From contig WGLN01000010.1 of NCBI GenBank assembly GCA_016125555.1, positions 1 through 64,000 of the forward strand: a stretch of DNA of 64,000 nt. Direction: 5' to 3'. The DNA is from Porphyrobacter sp. (lineage in GTDB: Bacteria > Pseudomonadota > Alphaproteobacteria > Sphingomonadales > Sphingomonadaceae). Under the pieces are notes generated by a model, which was not told the DNA's origin, ran no database searches, and saw nothing but the letters and a program-made list of their open reading frames with translations. A program made the position numbers and the translations under genes. Numbering within the stretch: position 1 is the stretch's first letter; each line of letters starts with the position of its first letter. Below, piece by piece: positions 50,631 through 58,535 of the stretch.

Positions 50631-53012
50631 ATGCTCCGCACTCCGTTCACGCGCGTCTCTCTCATCGCGCTCACCACCATGCTCGCCGCCGCTCCGCAGG
50701 TCGCCTTCGCGCAGGACGAGACCGCCGCCGACCAGCCGGAGGAGCAGCGTTCGGGCAACCAGATCATCGTCACCGCGCAGAAGGTCGAACAGCGCCTCCA
50801 GGACGTGCCGATCACCATCAGCGCGGTCAGCGGGGAGCGGATCCGCGACCTCGGGGTCAATGATCTCGACGAGCTTTCGAACTATGTCCCGGGCCTCAAC
50901 ATCCAGGAGCAGAGCGCCAACAACCCCGGCGTCGTGATCCGCGGGATCACCTCGGACAGCGGCTCGGCGCAGCAGGGCCCGCGCGTCACGCTCTATTACA
51001 ACGGCGTCGACATCTCGCGCTCGCGCGGCTCCTACCAGGCGATCTACGATCTCGACCGCGTCGAGGTGATCAAGGGTCCGCAGGCGACCCTGTTCGGCAC
51101 GGCCTCGGCGGTGGGTGCGATCAGCCTCATCTCGGCGCGTCCGCGCGAAGGGGTCTCGGCCCAGCTCACCGGCGGCTACGGCAATTACAACCAGACGCTG
51201 CTTTCGGGCTTCGTCAATGCCGGTTCGGACGTGCTCGCGGGCCGCGTCGCCTTCGAATGGCGCACGCGTGACGGCTATGTGAAGAACTTAAGCCCCAACC
51301 AGCGCAAGGACCTCTATGCGCAGGACCAGCTCGGGGTGCGCGCCTCGCTGCGCTACACGCCCACCAGCGACCTCACCGTCGACCTGATCGGCACCTATGA
51401 CCAGCAGAGGAACGGCGGGACGCCGTTCATCTCGGGCACCTTCCCGGCCTTCGCCGGCGCGCCGGGCGGGGCGGCCAATGCCTTCCGCGACGCCAACCTC
51501 GGCGGCTATCCCGCGGGCGCGGCGGCGCTGGGCAGCGACCAGATCGGCCTCAACCGCGAGGTCTACGACCTCAACCTCACCGCCGCCTACGAGTTCGGCG
51601 ACGGCTGGACCTTCACCACGGTCAACGGCTACCGCGAATTCGACAGCCGCGAGGTGTTCGACGCCGATGGCAGCGCCGCGCCCTTCCTCGAATTCACCGA
51701 AATCGCCAAGGGCTGGCAGGTCAGCCACGAGGGCCGCTTCAGCTATGCAGGCAAGACCTTCCGCGCCAACGCGGGCTGGAACCTGTTCATCGAGGACAGC
51801 ATCCAGAACGTGCCCTTCGCGACCGAGGAAGGCACCTTCCTCCAGTGCCTCACCTCGCTGTTCGGTGCGCCGCTGATCCCGGGCCTCGCCTGCGTCGCGC
51901 CCGACGGCAGCGTGCCCGCCGCGGGCGCGACCGCGCTGCTGACCAGCGGCGCCTTCGACGCGATCCCCTACAGCGCGGTGCTGTTCGAGAACCAGGGCCG
52001 CAACGAGGCCTATTCGATCTTCGCCGATGCGACCTTCATGCCGACCGACGCGCTCGAGCTGACCGCCGGGGTGCGCCTGCTCGACGAATATCGCCGCTCG
52101 GGCTTCTTCAGCGACATCCCGAACAGCGTGCTGAGCGGTGCGCCGCTGATCCCCGGCGGGGTCGACACCGCCGGGCGCCTGCTGTCGGCACAGGAGGCGT
52201 TCTTCGCGGTGCTGCCGCGCTTCAACGCGCTCTACCGCATCACCGACGACGTCAACGTCTATGCCACGGTCTCGAAGGGCCGCCGCTCGCCGGTGGTGCA
52301 GGTCAGCGCGGGCCGCGACATCTCCGGGGGACTGCGAACCGCCGTCCAGGTCGTGCCGGAAGAAACCGTCTGGAACTACGAGGGCGGCATCAAGCTGGCG
52401 AGCGGCCCGGTCTCGGCTTCGCTCGGGGTCTATTACCAGGTCTATGACGGCTTCCAGGTGAGCGTGCAGGAGCTCGACGCCAACGGCAACCCGACCGGCC
52501 GGACCATCACCCAGAGCGCAGGGAAGGCCTCCAACCTCGGGGTCGAGGCGGAACTCGCGTTCGAGGTGTCCGACTGGCTCAACGTCTTCGGCAATGTCGG
52601 CTATATCGACGGCGGGATCGACAAGAACGACAGCTACGACCCGCGCTTCTCGGGCGCGCGCTTCCGGCTCCAGCCCGAATGGCAGGCCGCGGGCGGGTTC
52701 ACCATCGACAAGGACCTCGGCAACGGCCTGCGGTTCTTCCTGACGCCGAGCGTGACCTATCGCAGCCGGATCTTCTTCGAGGTGCCCAACAACCCGCTGA
52801 TCTCGCAGGGGCCGGTGACGCTGCTCAACGCGCGCGGCGGGATCGGCTTCGGCGACGGGCGCTACGAGATCGCCGGCTTCATCCGCAACGCCACCAACAA
52901 GGACTACCTGCTCGATGCGGGCAATACCGGCGGGGCCTTCACCATCCCGACCTTCATCCCGGCCGAGCCGCGGTTCTACGGCGTGCAGCTGACCGCGAAG
53001 TTCGGCGACTGA
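50631..53012 (+). CDS. TonB-dependent receptor, candidate PhoB target
   Basis: The 793-residue protein has a signal peptide ending near PQVAFAQ, the TonB box-like IIVTAQ, the plug motif VEVIKGPQATLFG, and a barrel ending KFGD. With the PHO-box-like repeat upstream and pstS 2 kb away, it is a candidate receptor for phosphate esters or another phosphorus source, an inference from regulation only. It is divergent in sequence from the receptor at 43.9 kb. Confidence 0.9.
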   Translation: MLRTPFTRVSLIALTTMLAAAPQVAFAQDETAADQPEEQRSGNQIIVTAQKVEQRLQDVPITISAVSGERIRDLGVNDLDELSNYVPGLNIQEQSANNPGVVIRGITSDSGSAQQGPRVTLYYNGVDISRSRGSYQAIYDLDRVEVIKGPQATLFGTASAVGAISLISARPREGVSAQLTGGYGNYNQTLLSGFVNAGSDVLAGRVAFEWRTRDGYVKNLSPNQRKDLYAQDQLGVRASLRYTPTSDLTVDLIGTYDQQRNGGTPFISGTFPAFAGAPGGAANAFRDANLGGYPAGAAALGSDQIGLNREVYDLNLTAAYEFGDGWTFTTVNGYREFDSREVFDADGSAAPFLEFTEIAKGWQVSHEGRFSYAGKTFRANAGWNLFIEDSIQNVPFATEEGTFLQCLTSLFGAPLIPGLACVAPDGSVPAAGATALLTSGAFDAIPYSAVLFENQGRNEAYSIFADATFMPTDALELTAGVRLLDEYRRSGFFSDIPNSVLSGAPLIPGGVDTAGRLLSAQEAFFAVLPRFNALYRITDDVNVYATVSKGRRSPVVQVSAGRDISGGLRTAVQVVPEETVWNYEGGIKLASGPVSASLGVYYQVYDGFQVSVQELDANGNPTGRTITQSAGKASNLGVEAELAFEVSDWLNVFGNVGYIDGGIDKNDSYDPRFSGARFRLQPEWQAAGGFTIDKDLGNGLRFFLTPSVTYRSRIFFEVPNNPLISQGPVTLLNARGGIGFGDGRYEIAGFIRNATNKDYLLDAGNTGGAFTIPTFIPAEPRFYGVQLTAKFGD

Positions 53013-53019
53013 CGCTCGC

Positions 53020-53583
53020 CTAGCGGGACATGATGGCGGGCGGTCCGGGTATCTCGGGCCGCCCGTTGTCGTTTTCGCGCGCGGCGCGCTCTTGCGGTGT
53101 GAGCGGGCGGAAGCGGATATCGACGGGCGTGAAGCTGCCGTCCTCGCGCTGGCGGATGGTCACGATCCCGCGCTGGTCGCGGTCGGCGAGCTGCGCCTGC
53201 AAGGCGCGGGCGCGGTCCTGCCCGACATAGAGCCGTCCGCGTTCGAGCCCCGTCACTCCATAGACACCATCCGGCGCCGCGCGCAGCGGATGGGGGCAGG
53301 CCGCCAGCGCGGCAGCGTCGGCGACCGGCGTGGCGCTCGCCAGTTTCGGCGGATCGCCCGCAAGGCACAGGAACTGCATCCCGCTCTCCACCGCCTCGCC
53401 GCTGATCGGCCAGTCAAAGGTGAACTCGACATAGTGCCCGCGCAGGACATCGCGCGGGTCGTAGCCCATGATCGGCACCTCCCACTCGGTGCCCTGATTG
53501 TAGGTGCGCTCGCTGGTTGCCCAGAGGCCCGCGAGGCCCGCCAGCGGGAGCGCCACCGCGACGAGGCGTGCGAGCCGGTTCAT
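53020..53583 (-). CDS. GDYxxLxY-domain protein
   Basis: The 187-residue protein has a signal anchor and the family's core strand PIMGYDPRDVLRGHYVEFTFDW, followed by a beta-rich domain. The function is unknown; such genes usually sit with DUF2157 genes, as here. Its ATG overlaps the stop of the DUF2157 gene as ATGA, so the pair is translationally coupled. Confidence 0.85.
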   Translation of the reverse strand: MNRLARLVAVALPLAGLAGLWATSERTYNQGTEWEVPIMGYDPRDVLRGHYVEFTFDWPISGEAVESGMQFLCLAGDPPKLASATPVADAAALAACPHPLRAAPDGVYGVTGLERGRLYVGQDRARALQAQLADRDQRGIVTIRQREDGSFTPVDIRFRPLTPQERAARENDNGRPEIPGPPAIMSR

Positions 53584-54725
53584 GCCGCGCGCTCCGGAGC
53601 GAAGGTCTTCGACACCCGCACCGCGCCCCAGGCGACGGCGAGGATCATCACGCCGGACAGGATCAGCCCGAAGCCGCTCGCCAGCAGGTCGCCCGCCAGT
53701 TCAAAGCTGAGGATGATGAGCCGCAGGGCGATTGCCGCCACCGCCAGCTGGAACACCCCGCGCCACTGCGCGAAGAGCGCGGCGGCGGCAATCCCGATCC
53801 ACAGCAGCATGAACAGCAAGGCGGGCGGGAGGGTGAGGTTGTCGGCGGCAAAGGCGAAGGGCGGCACCACGCCTGCGCCCGCGATGATCGCGCCCGACAT
53901 CTGCCCCGAGGTGCCGGGCCGCAGGAACGCGGTTGCCAGGCCCGCGAGAAGCGCCACCGCGCCGCTGGTCGCCATTGCGGCGCCTTCGCGGGTCAGACCC
54001 GGCTCGCCGAAGGCCCCCAGTGCGGCGAGCACCGTGGCGAAGGAGGCGCCCGTGACAGCGTAGGCGAGCGCGAGCTGTTCGAGCCGCCGCCAGAAGGCGG
54101 GCCGCGCGCTGCGGGCGCGCAGCCACGCCGCGAGCGGCGCGAAGCCGACAGGCAGCGCGGTGACGAAGGCGCACCACATCAGGAGCGGCAGGCCGGGCGG
54201 GGGCAGCGCGTCCCAGCGGGTCGCGGCCCCGGCATATTCCCAGGCGCACCAGGCCGCCCCGCCGATCAGCGCCAGCGCGGCGGGCCAGCTCCGACCCGCC
54301 AGCAGCAGCAGCGGCGCGAACAGCACCAGCCACGTGGCGAGCGGCTGCCACAGAGGCGCGGAGGTCTGGTAGACCTGCCCGAGATGGCCGAAGAAGGTGA
54401 GGCCCAAGGCGGCGGTGACGAACACCAGCGCCTCGACCGCCCACGGCGAGGCCCCCGCCAGCCGCTCCTCGCGCCAGAACAATGCGGCGAGCGCGCCCGC
54501 TACAGCCGCAAGGTGCACGCCGAGACGCAGCTGGCCCGGAATATCCTCCCAGTTGGCGGCAATCACCGAGACCAGCCCGAGCCCGATGGCGAGCGCGCCG
54601 ATCCCGAACACCGCCCAAAGCGCCAGCGGCCGGGCGTGCGCCGCCTCGTGGGCGAGGAGCCGGTCGCGCGTGTCCGCGTCGATCAGTCCGGCATCATGCC
54701 AAGCAGCGATCTTGCGGGCGCTCAT
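53580..54725 (-). CDS. DUF2157 polytopic membrane protein
   Basis: An N-terminal segment (MSARKIAAWHDAGLIDADTRDRLLAHE) resembling the DUF2157 start is followed by about ten hydrophobic segments. The ATG at 54725 was taken over a GTG 6 nt upstream. Its partner gene is the GDYxxLxY protein, coupled by a 4-nt overlap. No catalytic motif is visible. The pair is conserved across many proteobacteria with no known role. Confidence 0.8.
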   Translation of the reverse strand: MSARKIAAWHDAGLIDADTRDRLLAHEAAHARPLALWAVFGIGALAIGLGLVSVIAANWEDIPGQLRLGVHLAAVAGALAALFWREERLAGASPWAVEALVFVTAALGLTFFGHLGQVYQTSAPLWQPLATWLVLFAPLLLLAGRSWPAALALIGGAAWCAWEYAGAATRWDALPPPGLPLLMWCAFVTALPVGFAPLAAWLRARSARPAFWRRLEQLALAYAVTGASFATVLAALGAFGEPGLTREGAAMATSGAVALLAGLATAFLRPGTSGQMSGAIIAGAGVVPPFAFAADNLTLPPALLFMLLWIGIAAAALFAQWRGVFQLAVAAIALRLIILSFELAGDLLASGFGLILSGVMILAVAWGAVRVSKTFAPERAA

Positions 54726-54766
54726 GCGCACTAGCTAGCCCGCCCGGCGATGCTCGGCAACGGTTC

Positions 54767-54829
54767 ACCGTCCTCAAGTAGCGCAGCGGCAGGCCGTCAG
54801 GGACCGTCCTCAAGTAGCGTGGCGGCAGG
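54767..54829. repeat. Direct repeat, 27 bp twice at a 36-bp period
   Basis: ACCGTCCTCAAGTAGCG, continued in each copy by a 10-nt GC-rich end, occurs at 54767-54793 and 54803-54829 with two differences. It lies between the DUF2157 gene start and the pstS stop. It might be a decayed minisatellite or a repeated binding site, but nothing confirms a role. Confidence 0.5.
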
Positions 54830-54843
54830 ACGAAAGGGTAACC

Positions 54844-55911
54844 CTACGCGCCGGCGAGGTCCTCGCGGGTCAGCACCGTCTGGTTCTGCACCTTGGCGGC
54901 GTTGGCCTGCATCGCCTCGGGGGTCATCGCGACCATCCCGATCTTGGCGAGCGGGCCGTCCTTGCCCCAGCTGTTGACCCACTCGTCGAGATAGGCCGAA
55001 AGGCCGGGAATCGCGCGCATATGCGCCTTCTTGACGTAGACGAACAGCGGGCGCGCGCCGGGATAGCGGAAGCTCGCGATGTTCTCGTAGGTCGGCTCGA
55101 CCCCGTTCATCGTCAGGCCCTGCACCTTGTCGAGGTTTTCCTCCAGATAGGAATAGCCGAAGATGCCGATCGCCTTGGGATTGCTCTCGATCTTCTGGAC
55201 GATGAGATTGTCCTGCTCGCCCTGGTCGACATAGGCGCCGTCATCGCGGATCTCGGTGCAGACCTGCGCGTACTTCGCCTCGTCGCTGTCCTTGAGCGCC
55301 TTCATCGCCGGATCGGTGTCGCAGCCGGTGTGCAGGATCAGCTCCTTGAGCGCATCGCGCGTGCCCGAGGTGCTGGGCGGGCCGTAGACGAGGATCGGCT
55401 CGGCCGGCAGCGCGGGATCGACATCCTTCCAGGTCTTGGCGGTCTGCGGCTTGCCGTAGGGGTTGGCGGCGAGCGCCTCGTAGACGATCTTCGGCGTCAG
55501 GTTCATGGTGATGCCGCCCTGCGCCGAGGCGAAGGCGATCCCGTCGAGCCCGACCTGGACTTCCATGATGTCCTTGACGTTGTTCTCGGCGCAGCGATCG
55601 AATTCGCTGACCTTCATGCGCCGCGAGGCGTCGGCGATGTCGGGGGTGTTGGCGCCAAGGCCCTTGCAGAACAGCTGGATGCCGTTGCCGGTGCCGGTCG
55701 ATTCGATCAGCGGCGAGCGGTAATCGGGGTTCGAACGGGCAAAGTTCTCGGCCACCAGCTTGGCGAAGGGATAGACCGTCGATGAGCCGACCGCATGGAC
55801 CGAGTTGCGCGCGCCGCCGCCGCCGCTGCTGTCGTCGCAGGCGGACAGGGCGAGCGTGGCGAGCGCCAGGACGGCGCCGGTGCGGGCGAGGGCGGAGAAA
55901 CGGCGGGTCAT
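54844..55911 (-). CDS. pstS: Phosphate-binding lipoprotein of the Pst transporter
   Basis: The 355-residue protein has a lipobox (ALSAC) and the phosphate-binding pattern VHAVGSSTVYPFAKLVAENFA, ESTGTGNGIQLFCKG and PPSTSGTRDAL. It delivers phosphate to PstCAB, whose genes are not in the window. The ATG at 55911 was chosen over a 46-residue non-conserved leader. A PHO-box-like repeat lies 38 nt upstream, supporting phosphate-starvation control. Confidence 0.94.
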   Translation of the reverse strand: MTRRFSALARTGAVLALATLALSACDDSSGGGGARNSVHAVGSSTVYPFAKLVAENFARSNPDYRSPLIESTGTGNGIQLFCKGLGANTPDIADASRRMKVSEFDRCAENNVKDIMEVQVGLDGIAFASAQGGITMNLTPKIVYEALAANPYGKPQTAKTWKDVDPALPAEPILVYGPPSTSGTRDALKELILHTGCDTDPAMKALKDSDEAKYAQVCTEIRDDGAYVDQGEQDNLIVQKIESNPKAIGIFGYSYLEENLDKVQGLTMNGVEPTYENIASFRYPGARPLFVYVKKAHMRAIPGLSAYLDEWVNSWGKDGPLAKIGMVAMTPEAMQANAAKVQNQTVLTREDLAGA

Positions 55912-55948
55912 AGGGAGCTTCCTGTCGAGGGGTTGCGTTGCCCGCGCT

Positions 55949-55977
55949 AGGACCGCTTGATGACAGCCCGGTGACAC
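55949..55977 (-). promoter_or_regulatory. PHO box upstream of pstS
   Basis: On the minus strand GTGTCAC, CTGTCAT and CGGTCCT occur in order, with 4-nt spacers (CGGG, CAAG), giving the 11-bp direct-repeat period of PhoB sites. The box ends 37 nt before the start codon, so the transcript leader would be short. Confidence 0.7.
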
Positions 55978-56054
55978 GCCGCCGCAGCGAATTGCCCGAG
56001 GCCGTTTGCGGCGCCCCGGCACCCTTGCGCGCGACGCAACCAAGCCCATGAGTT

Positions 56055-56105
56055 TCGTAAGGTTTCCTCCGAAATGGAGATAAGTGGCTTAACAGCATCG
56101 TAAGG
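56055..56105. repeat. Two TCGTAAGG octamers 43 bp apart
   Basis: TCGTAAGG occurs at 56055-56062 and 56098-56105, each followed by a T-rich stretch (TTTCC, CATTTC), about four helical turns apart and just upstream of the diguanylate cyclase gene. A regulator could bind both. Chance is not excluded. Confidence 0.3.
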
Positions 56106-56128
56106 CATTTCATGGTAGCTGCGCGCCC

Positions 56129-57871
56129 ATGGCACCTGTGCGCCTCACGTTCTGGCTGTGGATGACCGCGGTGCTGCTGGCGCTGGGCCTCGCCGTGCCC
56201 GCTGCCGCCAAGGACTCGGCGCCCGCCCGCTTCCATCCGCTGTGCCATGCCGCCAGCGACGCCGACCGCGAGGTCTCGGCGATGCTCGACCGCGCCTCCT
56301 GGAACTGCACCGCGGGCGGCTGGAAGGCGAGCAAGCCCTCGGCCTGGCTGCGCTTCGAGGCGGAAGCCTGGGCGGGGCAGCCTGTCCCGCGCTTCTTCGT
56401 CACCCGCACCTCGCGCCACGAGCGGATCACGCTCTACGCGCTCGATGCCGGCGGCACCCTGCGCAGCCGCAGCTTCGCCGAGAGCGACGGAAGGGCCTTC
56501 GACGGCGGCCCGGTGTTCCGCCTGCCGCTGCCTCCCGTCACCTCCGCGACCGAGGCGGTGCTGGTGCGGATCGACCGCCCCCACTCGATTCCGCTGCTGA
56601 CCGAAGCCGTGCTGGTCCACGATCTCGGTGATGCGGGCCGTTCGGTGAAGGAGATGATGCTGCTTGCGCTGGTGCTGGGGATGCTGGTGCTGCCGCTGCT
56701 GTTCGACGTGACCTTCTTCCTCGTGCTGCGCGAACGCTTCGTGCTGTTCCACGCCGGCATGGTGGTGGCGATGATGGGCTACGTGATGTTCGCGGGCGGC
56801 GCGATTTCGGTCGCGGTCGGCCTTCCGGTCGCGGTGCTGGCGGTGATGGCGCCGCTGTGCTGGGCGGCGGGCTGCGGCGCGGCGCTGCTGTTCCTGAGCA
56901 CCTTCCTGGAACGCGGCGCGCTGTCGCGGGCGATGCGCCGCATCACCTTCTGGACCGGATGCTGGACCATCGCGGTGCCGGGCTTCTTCGCGCTCCAGCT
57001 GCACCGTACCCAAGCCTTCGACGACACCGCCTATTTCGTCACCATCACGCCGGCCGCGGTGGTGGTTTCGGTGGCGATCATCCACGCGATCCTGCGCGGC
57101 AGCCGCTCGGCCAAGTTCGTCGGGGCGGCGTGGTTCCCGCTGATCCTCGCCTCGCTCGAACGGCTGGTGCGCGGGCTCGGGGTCTATGCCGGCCCCTCGA
57201 GCCTCGACCTGATGATGTTCTTCGCGACCGGGATCGAGGTGGTGGTCATCAGCCTCGCCATCGCCGACCGGTTCCTCGCGATCCGCAACGAGCGCGACGC
57301 GGCGCTGACCGAGGCGCGGATGCTCGAGCAGATCTCGACCCGCGATTCGCTCACCGGGCTGATGAACCGCCGCGCGATCGAGGCGCGCTTCGACGAGCTG
57401 CTGGCGCAGGGCTTCGACACCTTCGCGCTGGTCGATCTCGACCGGTTCAAGGCGATCAACGACCTCCACGGCCACCAGGTCGGCGATGCCGCGCTGATCG
57501 CCTGCGCCAAGGCGATCCGGGGCAGCGGCGATCGCGATGCGATCGCGGTGCGGCTGGGCGGGGAGGAGTTCGTGGTGCTGCTGCGCGGCGAGGACACGCT
57601 CGAGCGCGCCGAGGCGCTGCGCCAGGCGATCCCGATCCGCATCGCGCAGGACGTTCCGGGGCTCGAACTGCCGGTGACCGCAAGCATGGGGGTGATCGTG
57701 CTCGCCCGGGCCGAGCGTTCGACGATGCAGTTCGCCGAGTTCTACGCCCGCGCCGATGCGCTGATGTACGAGGCCAAGGCCTCGGGCCGCAACCGTCTCG
57801 CTTATGAGCGCCTGACGGTGTTCAGCGAGCCGCCCGCGCCGCGCCGCCGCCGCGAGTCCCGCGCGGCCTAG
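56129..57871 (+). CDS. Membrane diguanylate cyclase (7TM sensor, GGDEF)
   Basis: The 580-residue protein has a signal peptide, an extracytoplasmic sensory domain (about residues 30-170), about seven membrane segments (~175-385) and a C-terminal GGDEF domain with RLGGEEFVV near residue 475 (GGEEF catalytic loop). It would make c-di-GMP in response to an outside ligand. It is the likely source for PilZ-type receptors such as the one in the nrd cluster. It is divergent from pstS, and its stop shares CTAG with the thioesterase stop. Confidence 0.9.
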   Translation: MAPVRLTFWLWMTAVLLALGLAVPAAAKDSAPARFHPLCHAASDADREVSAMLDRASWNCTAGGWKASKPSAWLRFEAEAWAGQPVPRFFVTRTSRHERITLYALDAGGTLRSRSFAESDGRAFDGGPVFRLPLPPVTSATEAVLVRIDRPHSIPLLTEAVLVHDLGDAGRSVKEMMLLALVLGMLVLPLLFDVTFFLVLRERFVLFHAGMVVAMMGYVMFAGGAISVAVGLPVAVLAVMAPLCWAAGCGAALLFLSTFLERGALSRAMRRITFWTGCWTIAVPGFFALQLHRTQAFDDTAYFVTITPAAVVVSVAIIHAILRGSRSAKFVGAAWFPLILASLERLVRGLGVYAGPSSLDLMMFFATGIEVVVISLAIADRFLAIRNERDAALTEARMLEQISTRDSLTGLMNRRAIEARFDELLAQGFDTFALVDLDRFKAINDLHGHQVGDAALIACAKAIRGSGDRDAIAVRLGGEEFVVLLRGEDTLERAEALRQAIPIRIAQDVPGLELPVTASMGVIVLARAERSTMQFAEFYARADALMYEAKASGRNRLAYERLTVFSEPPAPRRRRESRAA

Positions 57872-58275
57872 CCCCGGGTATCCGCAAGGAACGGCGCGAG
57901 CACCTCGGGCCGCACCCGCGCCAGCCGCCCGCTCGCGCGGTCGAGCATCGCCCAGGTGGTCGCCGCGCTGACGAGCCGCTTGCCGGCAGCGTCCGTGAAC
58001 TCGACCCGCCGCAGCGATTTCGCGCCCTGTGCGGGGCCTTCGATCCAGGTCTCGGCGGTGACGGTCTCGCCTTGCGACACGTTCCCGCGATAGTCGATCT
58101 CGTGCCGCACCACGACCCAGAAGAAGGCTTCGCGATCCTCGGGCCGCGCCACCGCGTCCCAGTGGGCGGTGGCCATGTCCTGGATCCACTGCACCCACAC
58201 GGTATTGTTGACGTGGCCGAGTTCGTCGATGTGCTCGGGCAGCGCGGTGAAGGTGCGGGTGAAGCGGTTGGTCAC
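57868..58275 (-). CDS. Acyl-CoA thioesterase (4HBT hot-dog fold)
   Basis: The start is GTG at 58275, giving 135 residues: VTNRFTRTFTALPEHIDELGHVNN, with the catalytic-type motif in HIDELGHVNN, and EIDYRGNVSQGETVTAE. A longer ATG frame adds a non-conserved leader. The GTG overlaps the stop of the 87-residue membrane gene as GTGA, so it is translationally coupled. Its stop shares CTAG (57868-57871) with the convergent GGDEF gene's stop. Confidence 0.85.
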   Translation of the reverse strand: MTNRFTRTFTALPEHIDELGHVNNTVWVQWIQDMATAHWDAVARPEDREAFFWVVVRHEIDYRGNVSQGETVTAETWIEGPAQGAKSLRRVEFTDAAGKRLVSAATTWAMLDRASGRLARVRPEVLAPFLADTRG

Positions 58276-58535
58276 ACGCAGTCGCCTTGGAAACATGCGA
58301 GTAAAAGCAAGCCCACGACAAGCAGAGGCACGGCAATTGCCGGAAACATCAAAAGCCACCATCGGCTCGCGCCGCGGGCCAAGGTGACAATCAGAGCAAT
58401 TACGCCAATGAGCGAAGCTGGCAGACCGACGGTGAACATAAGTTCGGACCGGTCGAACCACAGCAACACGCCCCCGATCGCCGCCGCGATCGCAAGAACG
58501 AGCGAGACGTCCCGGAGCGCGTCGCGTTCTGTCAC
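58272..58535 (-). CDS. Small membrane protein, 87 aa, AT-richer
   Basis: GTG start at 58535, overlapping the oligopeptidase stop as GTGA, and a TGA at 58274-58272 overlapping the thioesterase GTG as GTGA. Three hydrophobic segments (about residues 10-27, 35-52, 61-80) make up most of it. I recognise no family. The sequence is visibly AT-richer than the flanks, as with the small membrane gene in the leucine operon. Both overlaps support it as a real gene, not a gap. Confidence 0.65.
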   Translation of the reverse strand: MTERDALRDVSLVLAIAAAIGGVLLWFDRSELMFTVGLPASLIGVIALIVTLARGASRWWLLMFPAIAVPLLVVGLLLLACFQGDCV

